Origin: Caryophanales bacterium
Lineage (GTDB): Bacteria; Bacillota; Bacilli; Exiguobacteriales; Exiguobacteriaceae
Reading direction: 5' to 3'
Assembly: GCA_902363455.1 (NCBI GenBank)
Contig: CABJAC010000001.1
Coordinates: forward strand, 62,001-126,000
Length of the DNA: 64,000 bases
Shown: one piece after another, positions 8,279 through 18,152 of the stretch
Position numbering within the stretch: position 1 is the first letter of the stretch
Layout: each line of letters opens with the position of its first letter
Translations under genes and position numbers: made by a program
Notes under the pieces: model-generated
Databases searched by the model: none
Seen by the model: only the letters and a program-made list of their open reading frames with translations
Told to the model about the DNA's origin: nothing

Positions 8279-9490
8279 ATGACGGTTCAGACAAAACGGG
8301 AAAACTTGATTCAAACGATTGAGCAGAATATTGAACAAAAACGCGAGTCGTATCTCGAGACGAGTCACCGGATTCATGCGACACCCGAGATTGGCAATGA
8401 GGAATATTTTGCGTCGCGTCATCATGCGGAACGCCTGACGGCAGAAGGGTTCACGGTTGAGCTCGGGGTCGCCGGACACGACACGGCGTTCCTGGCCCGG
8501 AAGACTTCGGATAAACCGGGGGCGACGGTTGCCTTCCTCGCCGAATACGACGCATTGCCCGGGATTGGTCACGCCTGCGGACACAACATCATCGGCACGA
8601 CGAGTGTCGCAGCGGCGATTGCGCTCAGTAAAGTCCTCGATGAAGTCGGCGGCAGTGTCGTCGTTCTCGGCACACCGGCGGAAGAAGGGGGACCAAACGG
8701 CAGTACGAAAGGCAGCTTCGTCAAACACGATCTCCTGACGGGAATCGATGCGGCACTGATGGTACATCCGTCCGGACAAACGCGCATCACCGGATCCTCG
8801 CTTGCCGTCGATCCACTGGATTTTGCCTTTACCGGCAAACCGGCTCATGCGGCAGCGTCACCGGAAGAGGGCATCAATGCACTCGACGCCGTCATCCAAC
8901 TCTTTAACGGCATCAATGCCTTACGCCAGCAATTGCCGAGCGATGTCCGGATTCACGGCATCATCACCGACGGCGGTGATGCGCCGAACATCATTCCGGA
9001 GTACGCGAAAGCCCGCTTCTTCATCCGGGCGACGACACGCGAACGGCTGAATGCGGTGACGAAGAAGGTCAAAGCCGTTGCCGAAGGCGCAGCCCTTGCG
9101 ACCGGAGCGACGCTTGAGGTCATCGCATTCCAAAATGAGGTCGACAATCTCCTGTTCAACCGGACGTTTGACGAGATTTTCCGGGAAGAAGCGATTGCAC
9201 TTGGGGAAGACGTCAAGACGGATGAACGGCCCGGACTCGGTTCGACCGATGCCGGCAACATCAGTCAAGTCCTGCCGACCATCCATCCGTACATCAAAAT
9301 CGGAGCGGATGATTTGGTCGCCCATACGGAAAGTTTCCGGGAAGCGGCGCGATCGGAACAAGGCGACGAAGCCTTGATCACCGGCGCCAAAATCCTGGCA
9401 CGGACGGCGTTACGTCTGTTGACGGACAGACAGTTACTTGGGACGGTCAAGCAAGAGTTCCATGACCGGAAAAACGGTTATTTGGCATAA
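8279..9490 (+). CDS. M20-family amidohydrolase in the met operon
   Basis: A 403-residue M20D metallopeptidase, of the aminoacylase/PM20D2-like group that removes acyl or dipeptide groups from amino acids in the cytosol. Metal-site motifs are AEYDALPGIGHACGHN (about 88-103), PAEEGG (catalytic Glu pair) and a late DLVAHTESF. The lid domain with HAAASPEEGINALD lies between. ATG 8279 is spaced ten bases from AAAGGAG; a GTG at 8270 is too close. It follows metQ by 27 bases with no terminator, so it should be under the same S-box. This suggests it releases methionine, cysteine or a related thiol amino acid from an N-blocked form; the substrate is inferred from context only. Confidence 0.85.
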   Translation: MTVQTKRENLIQTIEQNIEQKRESYLETSHRIHATPEIGNEEYFASRHHAERLTAEGFTVELGVAGHDTAFLARKTSDKPGATVAFLAEYDALPGIGHACGHNIIGTTSVAAAIALSKVLDEVGGSVVVLGTPAEEGGPNGSTKGSFVKHDLLTGIDAALMVHPSGQTRITGSSLAVDPLDFAFTGKPAHAAASPEEGINALDAVIQLFNGINALRQQLPSDVRIHGIITDGGDAPNIIPEYAKARFFIRATTRERLNAVTKKVKAVAEGAALATGATLEVIAFQNEVDNLLFNRTFDEIFREEAIALGEDVKTDERPGLGSTDAGNISQVLPTIHPYIKIGADDLVAHTESFREAARSEQGDEALITGAKILARTALRLLTDRQLLGTVKQEFHDRKNGYLA

Positions 9491-9501
9491 TAGACAAGAG
9501 G

Positions 9502-9566
9502 AAAAAGTATGTTTCCATCCGGCAGACGTTGCTTTGATCGTCGGCTGAATGGGACGTACTTTTTTT
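9502..9566 (+). terminator. Terminator of the met operon
   Basis: AGTATGTTTCC pairs with GGGACGTACT, enclosing a second weaker stem (CAGACG/CGTCGGCTG), and is followed by seven T residues. Confidence 0.65.
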
Positions 9567-9649
9567 CAGGAATGGAAGTAAAAACAAATTCTTTTTTGTA
9601 TTTTAAAATAACCTGTGCTAGTCTTGAGCTGTACAACTGAATAACCAGT

Positions 9650-9790
9650 TCTTCGGGGTAGGGTGAAAATCCCAACCGGCGGTGATGCGATTTTCGAGTC
9701 GACGAGCCCGCGACCCATAGTGTACGCACTATGGCTGACTTGGTGTGATTCCAAGGCCGACGGTAAAGTCCGGATGGGAGAAGAACGAAA
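9650..9790 (+). ncRNA. FMN riboswitch (RFN element) of the rib operon
   Basis: The conserved RFN pieces are all present: TCTTCGGGGTAGGGTGAAAATCCC split over 9649-9672, ACCGGCGGTGATG, CGAGCCCGCGA, a variable hairpin CATAGTG/CACTATG, GATTCCAAGGCCGACGGT and AGTCCGGATGGGAGAAGA. FMN binding should favour the terminator at 9898. It precedes ribD by about 160 bases. Confidence 0.97.
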
Positions 9791-9897
9791 AAATGTGCTT
9801 GAAACCATTTTCTGAAAAAATACATTCAGAGAAAGGTCTATTTCTGTATGCTTCAAAACAGAAAAACAAGACGTTTCTTTCGTGACCCTTCAATCAT

Positions 9898-9932
9898 GAC
9901 GCCCTGCAAATGCAGCGGCGTCTTTTTCTTTT
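9898..9932 (+). terminator. Riboswitch-controlled terminator before ribD
   Basis: GACGCC-CTGC pairs with GCAG-C-GGCGTC around AAAT, then TTTTTCTTTT. Its place between the FMN aptamer and the ribD ribosome site marks it as the expression platform. Confidence 0.88.
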
Positions 9933-9947
9933 GAAAGGAGCGAAATC

Positions 9948-10994
9948 ATGAACAATAAAATGCATCAGGCGATGCAATTGGCAGAGATGTTAGACGGACA
10001 AACGAGTCCAAATCCAAGTGTCGGTTGTGTGATTACGAAGCACGGACGAATCATCGGTTTCGGGGCGCACCGGTTTGCCGGCGGTCCCCATGCCGAAGTC
10101 GAAGCGTTACGGATGGCGGGGGAGGCGGCACGCGGCGCCGATCTGTATGTCACGCTTGAACCGTGTAACCATCACGGCAAAACACCTCCTTGCACGGAAG
10201 CAATCATTGCCGCCGGGATCAAGCGGGTGTTCGTCGCGACGGAAGATCGTCATGCGATCGTCGCGGGTCAGGGCATTGCACGTCTGCGCGACGCCGGACT
10301 GACGGTCGAAGTCGGATTGCTGCAAGACGAAGCGGTTCGTTTTTATACACCGTTTTGGCAAAGTATCGAGCGAAAACGGCCGACGGTCACAGTGAAAGTC
10401 GCCCAAAGTTTAAACGGTATCGTGACGACAGGCGGACAACGTTGGATTACGTCAGAAGCCGCGCGAGTGGCGGGACGCCGGTTGCGGGCTTCGCACGACG
10501 CGATTTTAGTCGGTAGTGAAACAATCGTAGTGGATGATCCCGCATTGACGTTACGCAGTGAGGAGGGAATCGAACCGATTCGTGTCCTCGTTGATCGACG
10601 GGGACGGTTGTCGGAGACGTTTCAGGTCTTGCACGACGGTCTGAATCCGACGTACTGGCTGACGGAACAACCACGGATCAGTTCCAAGCCGAATGTCACC
10701 ATCCTTGTCGGAACGTACTCGACACCGGATCAAATTCTCGAGACCTTATACGAACAAGGCATCCGCAGTCTCTTGATTGAAGGCGGACCGACCATCCAGT
10801 CGGCGTTTTTAGAAGCAGACCTTGTCGATCGTCTCGACATCTATCAAGCGCCGTCCGTTCTAAATGGAACACCGGGATTATCAAGTACCGTTGAAATCGA
10901 AGATCGATTCGATTTAATGGACGTGGAACCAATCGGGCAGGATGTGCATCTGCGCTATACGCGGAAAGGAGGCAACTCATGTTCACAGGATTGA
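9948..10994 (+). CDS. ribD: Bifunctional pyrimidine deaminase/reductase RibD
   Basis: It carries out the second and third steps of riboflavin synthesis: deamination of the GTP-derived diaminopyrimidine, then NADPH reduction of the ribosyl chain. Of 348 residues, about 1-145 form the zinc deaminase (PHAEVEAL and EPCNHHGKTPPC hold the His, Glu and two Cys). About 147-340 form the RibD reductase, related to dihydrofolate reductase (TVKVAQSLNG, DAILVGSETIVVDDPALTLR, LLIEGGPT). AAAGGAG precedes the ATG. The gene overlaps ribE by 16 bases, starting a four-gene operon controlled by FMN. Confidence 0.97.
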   Translation: MNNKMHQAMQLAEMLDGQTSPNPSVGCVITKHGRIIGFGAHRFAGGPHAEVEALRMAGEAARGADLYVTLEPCNHHGKTPPCTEAIIAAGIKRVFVATEDRHAIVAGQGIARLRDAGLTVEVGLLQDEAVRFYTPFWQSIERKRPTVTVKVAQSLNGIVTTGGQRWITSEAARVAGRRLRASHDAILVGSETIVVDDPALTLRSEEGIEPIRVLVDRRGRLSETFQVLHDGLNPTYWLTEQPRISSKPNVTILVGTYSTPDQILETLYEQGIRSLLIEGGPTIQSAFLEADLVDRLDIYQAPSVLNGTPGLSSTVEIEDRFDLMDVEPIGQDVHLRYTRKGGNSCSQD

Positions 10995-11608
10995 TTGAAG
11001 AAGTCGGAACGATCAAACGAAAAGTCCCGCGTCCGAATGGTCTAGCGCTCGAAATTGAAGCAAGGCATGTCCTTGAAGGAACAAAAATCGGTGACAGTAT
11101 CGCGGTCGACGGTATTTGTTTAACGGTGACAGCGATGACGGCAACCGGATTTACAGCGGATGCCGTCCACGAAACGATTCGGGCGACATCCCTTCAGACG
11201 TTGCGTGTCGGGACACCGGTCCAACTGGAGCGGGCGATGCCAGCGAACGGACGATTCGGCGGTCATTTCGTCAGTGGACACATTGACGGGACAGCCCGGT
11301 TGTTAAGCCGCCGTCCGGACGGTGAAGCGATGGAATACCGGTTCGAAACCGGTGACTGGAGTAAATACTGTATTCCAAAAGGATCAATCGCGATCAACGG
11401 CACGAGCTTGACGATTCAACACGTGGAGACGAACAGTTTGACCATTTCGTTGATCCCGCACTCACGGCAGGTGACGACGTTTGACCGGCTCCAAAGCGGA
11501 GCGCTCGTCAATATCGAGTGTGATCTGATGGCAAAACACTTGTATCACTTTACGCAACAGGAGCAGAAAACCGATTGGTCGGCATTTTTAGGAGGCGGAG
11601 CAGGATGA
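10979..11608 (+). CDS. ribE: Riboflavin synthase alpha chain
   Basis: The enzyme converts two molecules of 6,7-dimethyl-8-ribityllumazine into riboflavin and a pyrimidine. The 209-residue protein shows the two lumazine-binding repeats ([10 protein letters not shown] start, [10 protein letters not shown] in repeat one; [11 protein letters not shown] and [11 protein letters not shown] in repeat two). An AAAGGAGG ribosome site lies inside the ribD tail. Its TGA stop overlaps the ribBA ATG. Confidence 0.97.
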   Translation: MFTGLIEEVGTIKRKVPRPNGLALEIEARHVLEGTKIGDSIAVDGICLTVTAMTATGFTADAVHETIRATSLQTLRVGTPVQLERAMPANGRFGGHFVSGHIDGTARLLSRRPDGEAMEYRFETGDWSKYCIPKGSIAINGTSLTIQHVETNSLTISLIPHSRQVTTFDRLQSGALVNIECDLMAKHLYHFTQQEQKTDWSAFLGGGAG

Positions 11609-12789
11609 ACGGATTTGATCTTGTAGAAGAAGCCATTGAAGAATTAAAACAAGGGCGTCCAATTATCGTCTGTGACGATGAAAACCGGGAAAACGAAGGC
11701 GATTTGATCCTGCTTGCGGAACATGCGACACCGGAACAAATCAACTTCATGATCACTCACGGCAAAGGACTTGTCTGTGTACCGATCAGTCCGCAACTCG
11801 CAGAACGACTTGAGTTGAACCCGATGACGGATATCAATACCGATCCGCACGGAACGGCGTTTACGATCAGCATTGATCACGAAGAGGCGAAGACCGGCAT
11901 CAGTGCTGCGGAGCGCGCGTTGACGATTCAGCGGATGCTGACGGATCAGGCCGGTCAATTCAAGCGTCCGGGACATATCTTCCCCTTGATCGCGAAAGAA
12001 GGCGGTGTCCGGGAACGGCGGGGGCATACGGAAGCGGGTGTTGATTTGGCACGGCTGGCCGGAAGTGCCGAAGCAGCCGTCATTTGTGAAATCATTTTAG
12101 AGGACGGGACGATGGCACGTGTTGACGACTTGTTGACGTATAAAGAAGTCCATGGACTGAAGATGATCACGATCGACGCACTCGTTTCTTATCTGGAACG
12201 TCCGGTCCGACGCGAAGCCGACGTCTTGCTGCCGGCGGATCACGGAGCATTTCGGATGCTTGGTTATACGACGCCCGATCAAAAAGAACACGTTACCGTC
12301 TTATCGGGAGAACCGGAAGACGGCATGCTCGTCCGGCTTCATTCTGAATGTTTGACAGGAGACGTCTTTGGCTCGAAACGCTGTGATTGTGGTCCGCAAC
12401 TTGATGCCGCACTGGAACGCATCGGACAGGAAGGCGGAGCTGTTCTCTACCTGCGCCAAGAGGGACGGGGAATCGGATTGATGGCGAAGTTGAAAGCCTA
12501 TGAGTTGCAGGAGCAGGGACTCGATACGGTCGAAGCGAATCACGCACTCGGTTATGCGACGGACTTACGTGATTACACGGTAGCTGCCGCGATGTTGCGT
12601 GATCTCGGCGTAACGAAAATTCGTCTGATGACCAATAATCCGGAAAAACAACAGGCACTGGAAGAACAGGGTATCACGGTGCTCGAACGGGTACCGCTTG
12701 AAATCGTACCGGTTCCGGAAAATAAAAATTATCTGCACACCAAACAAACGAAACTCGGGCATCTGCTCGACATCCAAGGAGGACAATGA
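11605..12789 (+). CDS. ribBA: Bifunctional 3,4-dihydroxy-2-butanone-4-phosphate synthase/GTP cyclohydrolase II
   Basis: A 394-residue fusion feeds both branches of riboflavin synthesis. The N-terminal part (about 1-200) is the RibB domain, with the acidic [11 protein letters not shown] metal loop and [16 protein letters not shown]. The C-terminal part is GTP cyclohydrolase II with the zinc cysteines in [17 protein letters not shown] and the catalytic RQEGRGIGL. The ATG overlaps the ribE stop by the ATGA arrangement, with GGAGG upstream. Both active sites appear intact. Confidence 0.97.
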   Translation: MNGFDLVEEAIEELKQGRPIIVCDDENRENEGDLILLAEHATPEQINFMITHGKGLVCVPISPQLAERLELNPMTDINTDPHGTAFTISIDHEEAKTGISAAERALTIQRMLTDQAGQFKRPGHIFPLIAKEGGVRERRGHTEAGVDLARLAGSAEAAVICEIILEDGTMARVDDLLTYKEVHGLKMITIDALVSYLERPVRREADVLLPADHGAFRMLGYTTPDQKEHVTVLSGEPEDGMLVRLHSECLTGDVFGSKRCDCGPQLDAALERIGQEGGAVLYLRQEGRGIGLMAKLKAYELQEQGLDTVEANHALGYATDLRDYTVAAAMLRDLGVTKIRLMTNNPEKQQALEEQGITVLERVPLEIVPVPENKNYLHTKQTKLGHLLDIQGGQ

Positions 12790-12790
12790 C

Positions 12791-13249
12791 ATGGTATTTG
12801 AAGGATTTTTAACAGGTGAAGGACTACGCGTCGCGATCGTTGCAGCACGATTTAATGAATTGATCACATCTAAACTGGTGGGCGGAGCAAACGATGCATT
12901 CCGTCGTCACGGAGTCGCAGCAGATGCCGTCGATACGGCGTGGGTACCGGGAGCGTTCGAGATTCCGCTCGTTGCAGAAAAACTTGCGAAAAGCGGAAAT
13001 TATGACGCAGTCATCACACTCGGTGCGGTCATTCGCGGAGCGACGTCGCATTACGATTATGTCTGCAACGAAGTGGCGAAAGGGGTCGCCGGAGCGTCGC
13101 GTGAAACGGGAGTGCCTATCATTTTCGGTGTCTTAACGACGGACTCGATCGAACAGGCCGTTGAACGGGCAGGAACGAAAGCTGGCAACAAAGGATATGA
13201 AGCGGCGGTTTCAGCGATTGAGATGGCGAATCTGTTACGGACCATTTAA
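12791..13249 (+). CDS. ribH: 6,7-Dimethyl-8-ribityllumazine synthase
   Basis: The enzyme joins the products of RibD and RibB to make the lumazine precursor of riboflavin; family members assemble into 60-subunit shells. At 152 residues it has standard length. Recognisable are [39 protein letters not shown] (with the catalytic His) and GNKGYEAA near the end. AAGGAGGACA precedes the ATG. It closes the rib operon and is followed by a terminator. Confidence 0.97.
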   Translation: MVFEGFLTGEGLRVAIVAARFNELITSKLVGGANDAFRRHGVAADAVDTAWVPGAFEIPLVAEKLAKSGNYDAVITLGAVIRGATSHYDYVCNEVAKGVAGASRETGVPIIFGVLTTDSIEQAVERAGTKAGNKGYEAAVSAIEMANLLRTI

Positions 13250-13269
13250 TGAAGGAAAACGTAAGGCTT

Positions 13270-13304
13270 GAGACCTGTTTCTAACGGAAACGGGTCTCTT
13301 TTTT
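13270..13304 (+). terminator. Terminator of the rib operon
   Basis: GAGACCTGTTTC pairs with GGAAACGGGTCTC around TAAC, then six T residues. Confidence 0.9.
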
Positions 13305-13380
13305 GTATGTGACGCAGGATTTCATCTGCTCTATCCCTAATGGAGAGAGTAAGACATTTTTTGGAAGGGAGAGGGCTGTG

Positions 13381-16020
13381 ATGCGTCTGAAAAAAACGTA
13401 CTATCTGCCTGGAATCGCCGGCTTTTTGGTGGTTTATTACTTGTGGATTCTGATTTTTACACAGCAACCGGAATGGTCTTCTTGGGGAAGTAACCTGCTT
13501 TCCATCCTCGGCTGCTTCTCGGCAACCTGTTTATTAATTCAAGCACAACGAAATCCGAAGCAGCAGGAAGGCCGGTTTTTTCTTTATTTGGCTTGCGGGA
13601 CAGGAAGTTATTTGATGGCGGAACTGATTTGGTTGTCGTACGAAAATATTCGTCAAGTCGACGTGCCCTTTCCCGGTATCTCGGATATTTTTTATGTGTG
13701 GCAGTCGGTCTTCTTTTTAATAGCATTTTTACATTTGATTCGCCGGCATGTCACGAAAAACCGGTTGATTAGTTTTATCTTCGATATTGCCATCGTCATG
13801 ACGGTCGCCGTCACGTACAGTTGGTTTTTCTTGATCCGTCCGTTGTTTGATACGCCGTTTGCATCACGAGGTGAAGTGATTTTGGCATTTGCCTATCCGA
13901 TGTGTGATATCGTGCTTCTGTTTTGCATGATCAGTATTTATTATCTGTTCGAGAAAAAAGAGTGGCGGGGGCGCATGCGCTTACTCCAATTCTTGTTTAT
14001 CGGGCTCTTGTTGCAAGTCGTAGCGGATACACTGTTTGTCTATATGACGACCGTCAGCGGCAATGAGGCGGTTCGTTTGATTGATCCGTTATTCATCCTC
14101 GGATTATTGATGGTCGGTGTAGCGGGGCACGTCAAAAAACCGGTTGATGCGAACGAGCCGAATGACAGACGACAACGGAGTACGGTACAACTGGGGAAAC
14201 TGTTTTTGCCGTATCTGCTTGTTATTGTCCTGTTTTCGACAATGGCTCTGTATGCCCGGCGTGATGAGGCCTTAAACGGGTTGATGATCGGTTGCGCGAT
14301 TACGATTCTGTTGATTTTAATCCGGCAGATCTTGATGATTTTGAGCAATCAGGAATTAATAGAAGAAATTCATCATAAGGCAGATGAACTCGAAGAAAGT
14401 GAAGAACGGTATAAATCATTGTTCACGTACCATCCGGATGCCGTCTATTCGCTTGATCTGAAAGGGAGAATCGAGAGCGCCAACCCGTCCTTCGAAAAAC
14501 TGACGGAGCAAAGTGCGGACCAGCTGGTCGGAAAATCATACCGGCAATTAATGGAACAGCAAGTAGCGGCAGACGAAGGGATGACGGCACACCAATTCGA
14601 AACGACGTTTCGTAACTCGGGCGGGACGAATGTTTTGCTGAACGTGACGAACATTCCGATTCGTGTCCGGGACCGGTTCGTCGGCATCTATGGAATCGGT
14701 CAGGATATTACGCGGGTGCGGGAAAACGAATTAAAAATCCGCCGCCTGGCCTACTACGATCATTTGACCGGAGCGATCAACCGGACGTACTTTGAAGAAG
14801 TCCTCCATCATCTGGTGGAAGCGGAACAAGACGATGAAACGATTATCTTGTGCTTCATCGATTTGGATGATTTCAAACTCGTCAACGATTCGTTTGGCCA
14901 CCATGTCGGAGATCAGTTATTGATTCAAGTCGCAAGCCGCTTGCAAGAGGTGACCGAGCCGGATGATCTGGTTGCGCGTCAAGGCGGTGATGAATTCACA
15001 GTCATCTTGCGTCATGTCGCATCGGAAACGGACGGACGGATCCGGACAGCCCGACTGCTCGAACGGTTACGCATGACCTATACGATTGATGAGATTGAAC
15101 TGATTTCGAACCCAAGTATCGGAGCCGTCAGTTATCAGCGGACAACCGACAAGCCGATCGTGACGTTGTTGAAACAAGCTGATTTAGCGATGTACCAGGC
15201 CAAATCAAGCGGTGGGAAATCGATTATCTTCTTTGAAGACATTGCGGAGAAAGCGTCGTACCGATTGCGGCTCGAGTCCGAATTACCGGTTGCGATCGAC
15301 ACCGATCAGCTGGTTTTGTATTATCAACCGCAAGTGGATACGGTGACGTACCGGATGGTGGGTGTCGAAGGATTGATCCGTTGGAATCATCCGGAACTCG
15401 GCATGATTGCCCCGAACGATTTCATTCCGATGGCAGAAGAGGCGGGGATGATCATTCGTCTCGGCGAATGGGTGTTACGCGAAGGATTTTTACAAGCGAA
15501 GCGGTGGGAAGACGAAGGCTTGACGTTGAAGGTCGGACTGAATGTCTCGATGCAACAGTTCCACCATCCGACGTTCGTCTTGACCTTAATCCGTCTCGTA
15601 GAAGAAACACAGGTCAATCCGGTCCGAATTGATCTTGAAATCACGGAAGTCTCGGCCGTTGAAGATATTGAGGAGACGGTCGAGACGATGAATCGCCTGA
15701 AGGAACTGGGCTTTACGATTTCAATTGACGACTTCGGTACCGGCTACTCTTCCTTATCCCGATTGGCTGATTTTCCGATTGACACGCTGAAGATTCCACG
15801 CGAGTTCGTCGAAAAAATCCAACCGGCAACATCCGGCTACTCGATGATTTCCTCGATCATTCACTTGGCGAAATCACTTGAGCTCGAAGTCATCGCCGAA
15901 GGAGTCGAGACACTGGAGCAGGTCAATGTCCTCAATCGTTTGGAATGTTCCCGGATGCAGGGATATTATTTTGGTCGTCCGATGCCGCACGAACAGATTC
16001 CGGCGTTGTATCAAAAATAG
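13381..16020 (+). CDS. Membrane PAS-GGDEF-EAL cyclic-di-GMP enzyme
   Basis: An 879-residue signalling protein predicted to make and/or break cyclic di-GMP. About eight or nine membrane helices fill the first 330 residues, then a PAS domain (about 345-455), a GGDEF domain (RQGGDEF intact) and an EAL domain. The site usually used for product inhibition (RxxD before the GGDEF motif) reads EPDD, so feedback inhibition may be lost. The EAL motif is EGLIRW rather than EALLRW, but DDFGTGYSS, the metal Asn (NVSMQQ), Lys and late AEGVET are kept. ATG at 13381 has GGAAGGGAGAGG upstream. The stimulus is unknown; the membrane part resembles no sensor I can name. Confidence 0.9.
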   Translation: MRLKKTYYLPGIAGFLVVYYLWILIFTQQPEWSSWGSNLLSILGCFSATCLLIQAQRNPKQQEGRFFLYLACGTGSYLMAELIWLSYENIRQVDVPFPGISDIFYVWQSVFFLIAFLHLIRRHVTKNRLISFIFDIAIVMTVAVTYSWFFLIRPLFDTPFASRGEVILAFAYPMCDIVLLFCMISIYYLFEKKEWRGRMRLLQFLFIGLLLQVVADTLFVYMTTVSGNEAVRLIDPLFILGLLMVGVAGHVKKPVDANEPNDRRQRSTVQLGKLFLPYLLVIVLFSTMALYARRDEALNGLMIGCAITILLILIRQILMILSNQELIEEIHHKADELEESEERYKSLFTYHPDAVYSLDLKGRIESANPSFEKLTEQSADQLVGKSYRQLMEQQVAADEGMTAHQFETTFRNSGGTNVLLNVTNIPIRVRDRFVGIYGIGQDITRVRENELKIRRLAYYDHLTGAINRTYFEEVLHHLVEAEQDDETIILCFIDLDDFKLVNDSFGHHVGDQLLIQVASRLQEVTEPDDLVARQGGDEFTVILRHVASETDGRIRTARLLERLRMTYTIDEIELISNPSIGAVSYQRTTDKPIVTLLKQADLAMYQAKSSGGKSIIFFEDIAEKASYRLRLESELPVAIDTDQLVLYYQPQVDTVTYRMVGVEGLIRWNHPELGMIAPNDFIPMAEEAGMIIRLGEWVLREGFLQAKRWEDEGLTLKVGLNVSMQQFHHPTFVLTLIRLVEETQVNPVRIDLEITEVSAVEDIEETVETMNRLKELGFTISIDDFGTGYSSLSRLADFPIDTLKIPREFVEKIQPATSGYSMISSIIHLAKSLELEVIAEGVETLEQVNVLNRLECSRMQGYYFGRPMPHEQIPALYQK

Positions 16021-16062
16021 GCAATCCCTTCCGTATCATGCGGAAGGGACTGCCTGCTTTTT
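16020..16062. terminator. Bidirectional terminator
   Basis: GGCAATCCCTTCCG pairs with CGGAAGGGACTGCC around TATCATG. T residues follow on both strands, serving the GGDEF-EAL gene and the convergent lipoprotein gene. Confidence 0.85.
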
Positions 16063-16066
16063 ATTC

Positions 16067-16720
16067 TTACTTGAGTTGGGTTGAGACTGAAACACCTTTT
16101 TTGATGACGTCACGTTTCTCGTTCAGGACGTCACTGGTCAATAATTCAACGGACGTAAGCGGTTGTTCGATGATGAAGCCGAAGTTCCCGGTCCGTGTCT
16201 CAGACGGCGCGTATGTCGTCGCGAGTGACTCGAGATAGACATCGTCCTCAATCGTCTTTTCAGTCTTGGCATCGAGTTTGAAATGAGCGACCGGGTTAAA
16301 GGTGACCGGCTTGTCACCTGTATTCGTGATCGTCACACGTGTCTTGACGAGGTCGAATGACTCATCATGGGTAAAGCCGTGGAAAAAGTCGATCATCCCG
16401 TAACTCGGACGGGCATGGAACACTTTCATCTCTTCGATTTTCATCGTGATCGGTCCAATGGTGTGTGTCGCGTCAGGCTGGACCATCTTCTTTAACGTCA
16501 GTTCACCTTTATCGTCGGATACTGATTGATTGACAGTCGTCAGCTCGCGGTCATCTGGTAATTGCGGGTTCGGGACGTAAGCGGCAGACTTTTCGATCGA
16601 TACCGGCGTCTCCTGTTTCGGGACCGACTTCTGTGACGACTTCTCTTCTGTGGTGTCTGACGCATTGCCACAACCGGCAAGGATCGTCCCGAGCATCAAG
16701 GCAGCAAGTATCTGTTTCAT
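16067..16720 (-). CDS. Putative lipoprotein, second gene after alkaline phosphatase
   Basis: A 217-residue protein with a lipoprotein signal (GTILAGCGN, Cys about 19), a charged Ser/Thr linker, and a beta-rich domain from about 60 on. The segment TRVTITNTGDKPVTFNP with a late YAPSETRTGNFGF resembles extracellular immunoglobulin-like DUF4352-type domains, though the match is by impression only. It starts 11 bases after the alkaline phosphatase stop with AAGGAGA upstream, so the two are cotranscribed. A role on the outer membrane face linked to phosphate scavenging is inferred from that pairing; no catalytic motif is visible. Confidence 0.7.
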   Translation of the reverse strand: MKQILAALMLGTILAGCGNASDTTEEKSSQKSVPKQETPVSIEKSAAYVPNPQLPDDRELTTVNQSVSDDKGELTLKKMVQPDATHTIGPITMKIEEMKVFHARPSYGMIDFFHGFTHDESFDLVKTRVTITNTGDKPVTFNPVAHFKLDAKTEKTIEDDVYLESLATTYAPSETRTGNFGFIIEQPLTSVELLTSDVLNEKRDVIKKGVSVSTQLK

Positions 16721-16731
16721 AGAAAGTCTCC

Positions 16732-18090
16732 TTATTTCTTCGATTTCAACAGGTCGAAGATGATTTTGGCGTGATCCGTATTATCAACTTGACCGGCAAA
16801 TCGGTCTTTCGCTGGACCAAAAGCATAGACAGGGACGTCTTCACCGGTGTGACCACCTGTCGTCCAGCCTGTGTGTGAGCGTTCGTTGAAGATGGCTTCG
16901 ATCGCATTATCAACGTCGAGTACTTTCTTCGATTCCGCGGCGCGTGCGACGGACTGGATCTCGTCCTCCGTCAAAGCGAGTCGGTTTTGATCGATGTACG
17001 TCGTCAAGGTCTTCCGGACGTCGGCGCCTTCAATGATTTTTGCCGCCATGAAGTCCGGCGTCTTTTTCGCTGCCTTGATCGGCTCGGCGAACCAGTTGTA
17101 GATACCGTCTGCTCCGATCGAGTAACCACCGGTCGAATGGTCGGCTGTCGCGACGACGAGTGTATGTTTATCTTTTTTCGCAAAAGCGATCGCTGCTTTG
17201 AAGGCACGTTCGAAGTCTTCCATCTCGCTCATCGCCCCGACGATATCGTTATCGTGACCCGCCCAGTCGATTTGGCTTCCTTCGACCATCAAGAAGAAGC
17301 CTTTTTTGTTCGAATCGAGACGTTTGATGGCTGAGTTCGTCATCTGCTCGAGAGACGGCACGGTATTCTCGCGGTCGATGCGTTTTGGCAGTCCTCCATC
17401 TGCGAACAGACCAAGAACCTGCTTGTTCTTATCCGCCTGCATTTGATCAAGATCCGTGACATAGCTGTATCCATCTTTCTTGAACGATTTCGTCAAATCG
17501 ACATCCGGACGGACGAAGTTCGACTTCCCGCCGCCGAGAAGGACGTCAATCTTGTGTTTTCCGTTGACACGTTCTTTAAAGTAGTCATCGGCGATGGCAT
17601 TCATGTTCTTGCGGTTCTCATCATGCGCCCCGAACGAGGCCGGCGTCGCGTGTGTGATTTCGGATGTCGCGACGAGTCCTGTCGATTTGCCGCGTTGCTT
17701 TGCCGCTTCAAGGACGGTCTTGACTTCCGATTTATCGTTGTCGACAGCGATTGCCGCGTTATATGTCTTGACACCGGACGACATCGCCGTTGCGGCAGAA
17801 GCCGAATCGGTGACGTTTTGTTCCGGGTCTTCCGGATACGTCATCTGTTGACCGACCAGATATTGATCAAATGCCGTTTTTTCAGCGATTGGCGTCGCAG
17901 GATTGTTTTTTAAATACCGGTGAGCAGAGGTATAGGAGACACCCATTCCGTCACCAATCAAAAAGATGACATTGCGGATTTCCGGTGATTTTGCTGATTT
18001 TGTTTTTGCCTCGGCGTCGTTCATTGAGACCATTGTACTGAGAGAGAGTGTGGATAAGGCCATAATAGGAATGATTCGCTTCAACTTCAT
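16732..18090 (-). CDS. Secreted alkaline phosphatase
   Basis: A 452-residue phosphomonoesterase that frees phosphate from organic esters outside the cell. A signal peptide of about 28 residues is visible. The catalytic core is recognised from NVIFLIGDGMGVSYTSA (metal Asp), VTDSASAATAMSSG (the phosphorylated Ser after Asp), LMVEGSQIDWAGHDND (metal ligands), TADHSTGG and HTGEDVPVYAFGP (His ligands). All metal ligands seen in PhoA/PhoB-type enzymes are present. GAGGAGGAAC precedes the ATG. A set of TTTACA-like repeats upstream may be a PhoP box, consistent with induction by phosphate starvation. Confidence 0.95.
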   Translation of the reverse strand: MKLKRIIPIMALSTLSLSTMVSMNDAEAKTKSAKSPEIRNVIFLIGDGMGVSYTSAHRYLKNNPATPIAEKTAFDQYLVGQQMTYPEDPEQNVTDSASAATAMSSGVKTYNAAIAVDNDKSEVKTVLEAAKQRGKSTGLVATSEITHATPASFGAHDENRKNMNAIADDYFKERVNGKHKIDVLLGGGKSNFVRPDVDLTKSFKKDGYSYVTDLDQMQADKNKQVLGLFADGGLPKRIDRENTVPSLEQMTNSAIKRLDSNKKGFFLMVEGSQIDWAGHDNDIVGAMSEMEDFERAFKAAIAFAKKDKHTLVVATADHSTGGYSIGADGIYNWFAEPIKAAKKTPDFMAAKIIEGADVRKTLTTYIDQNRLALTEDEIQSVARAAESKKVLDVDNAIEAIFNERSHTGWTTGGHTGEDVPVYAFGPAKDRFAGQVDNTDHAKIIFDLLKSKK

Positions 18091-18152
18091 GGATGTTCCT
18101 CCTCAAGGAAAATGAATGGTATGCGCTACTGGGTAAAACCTACAGACCTAAC

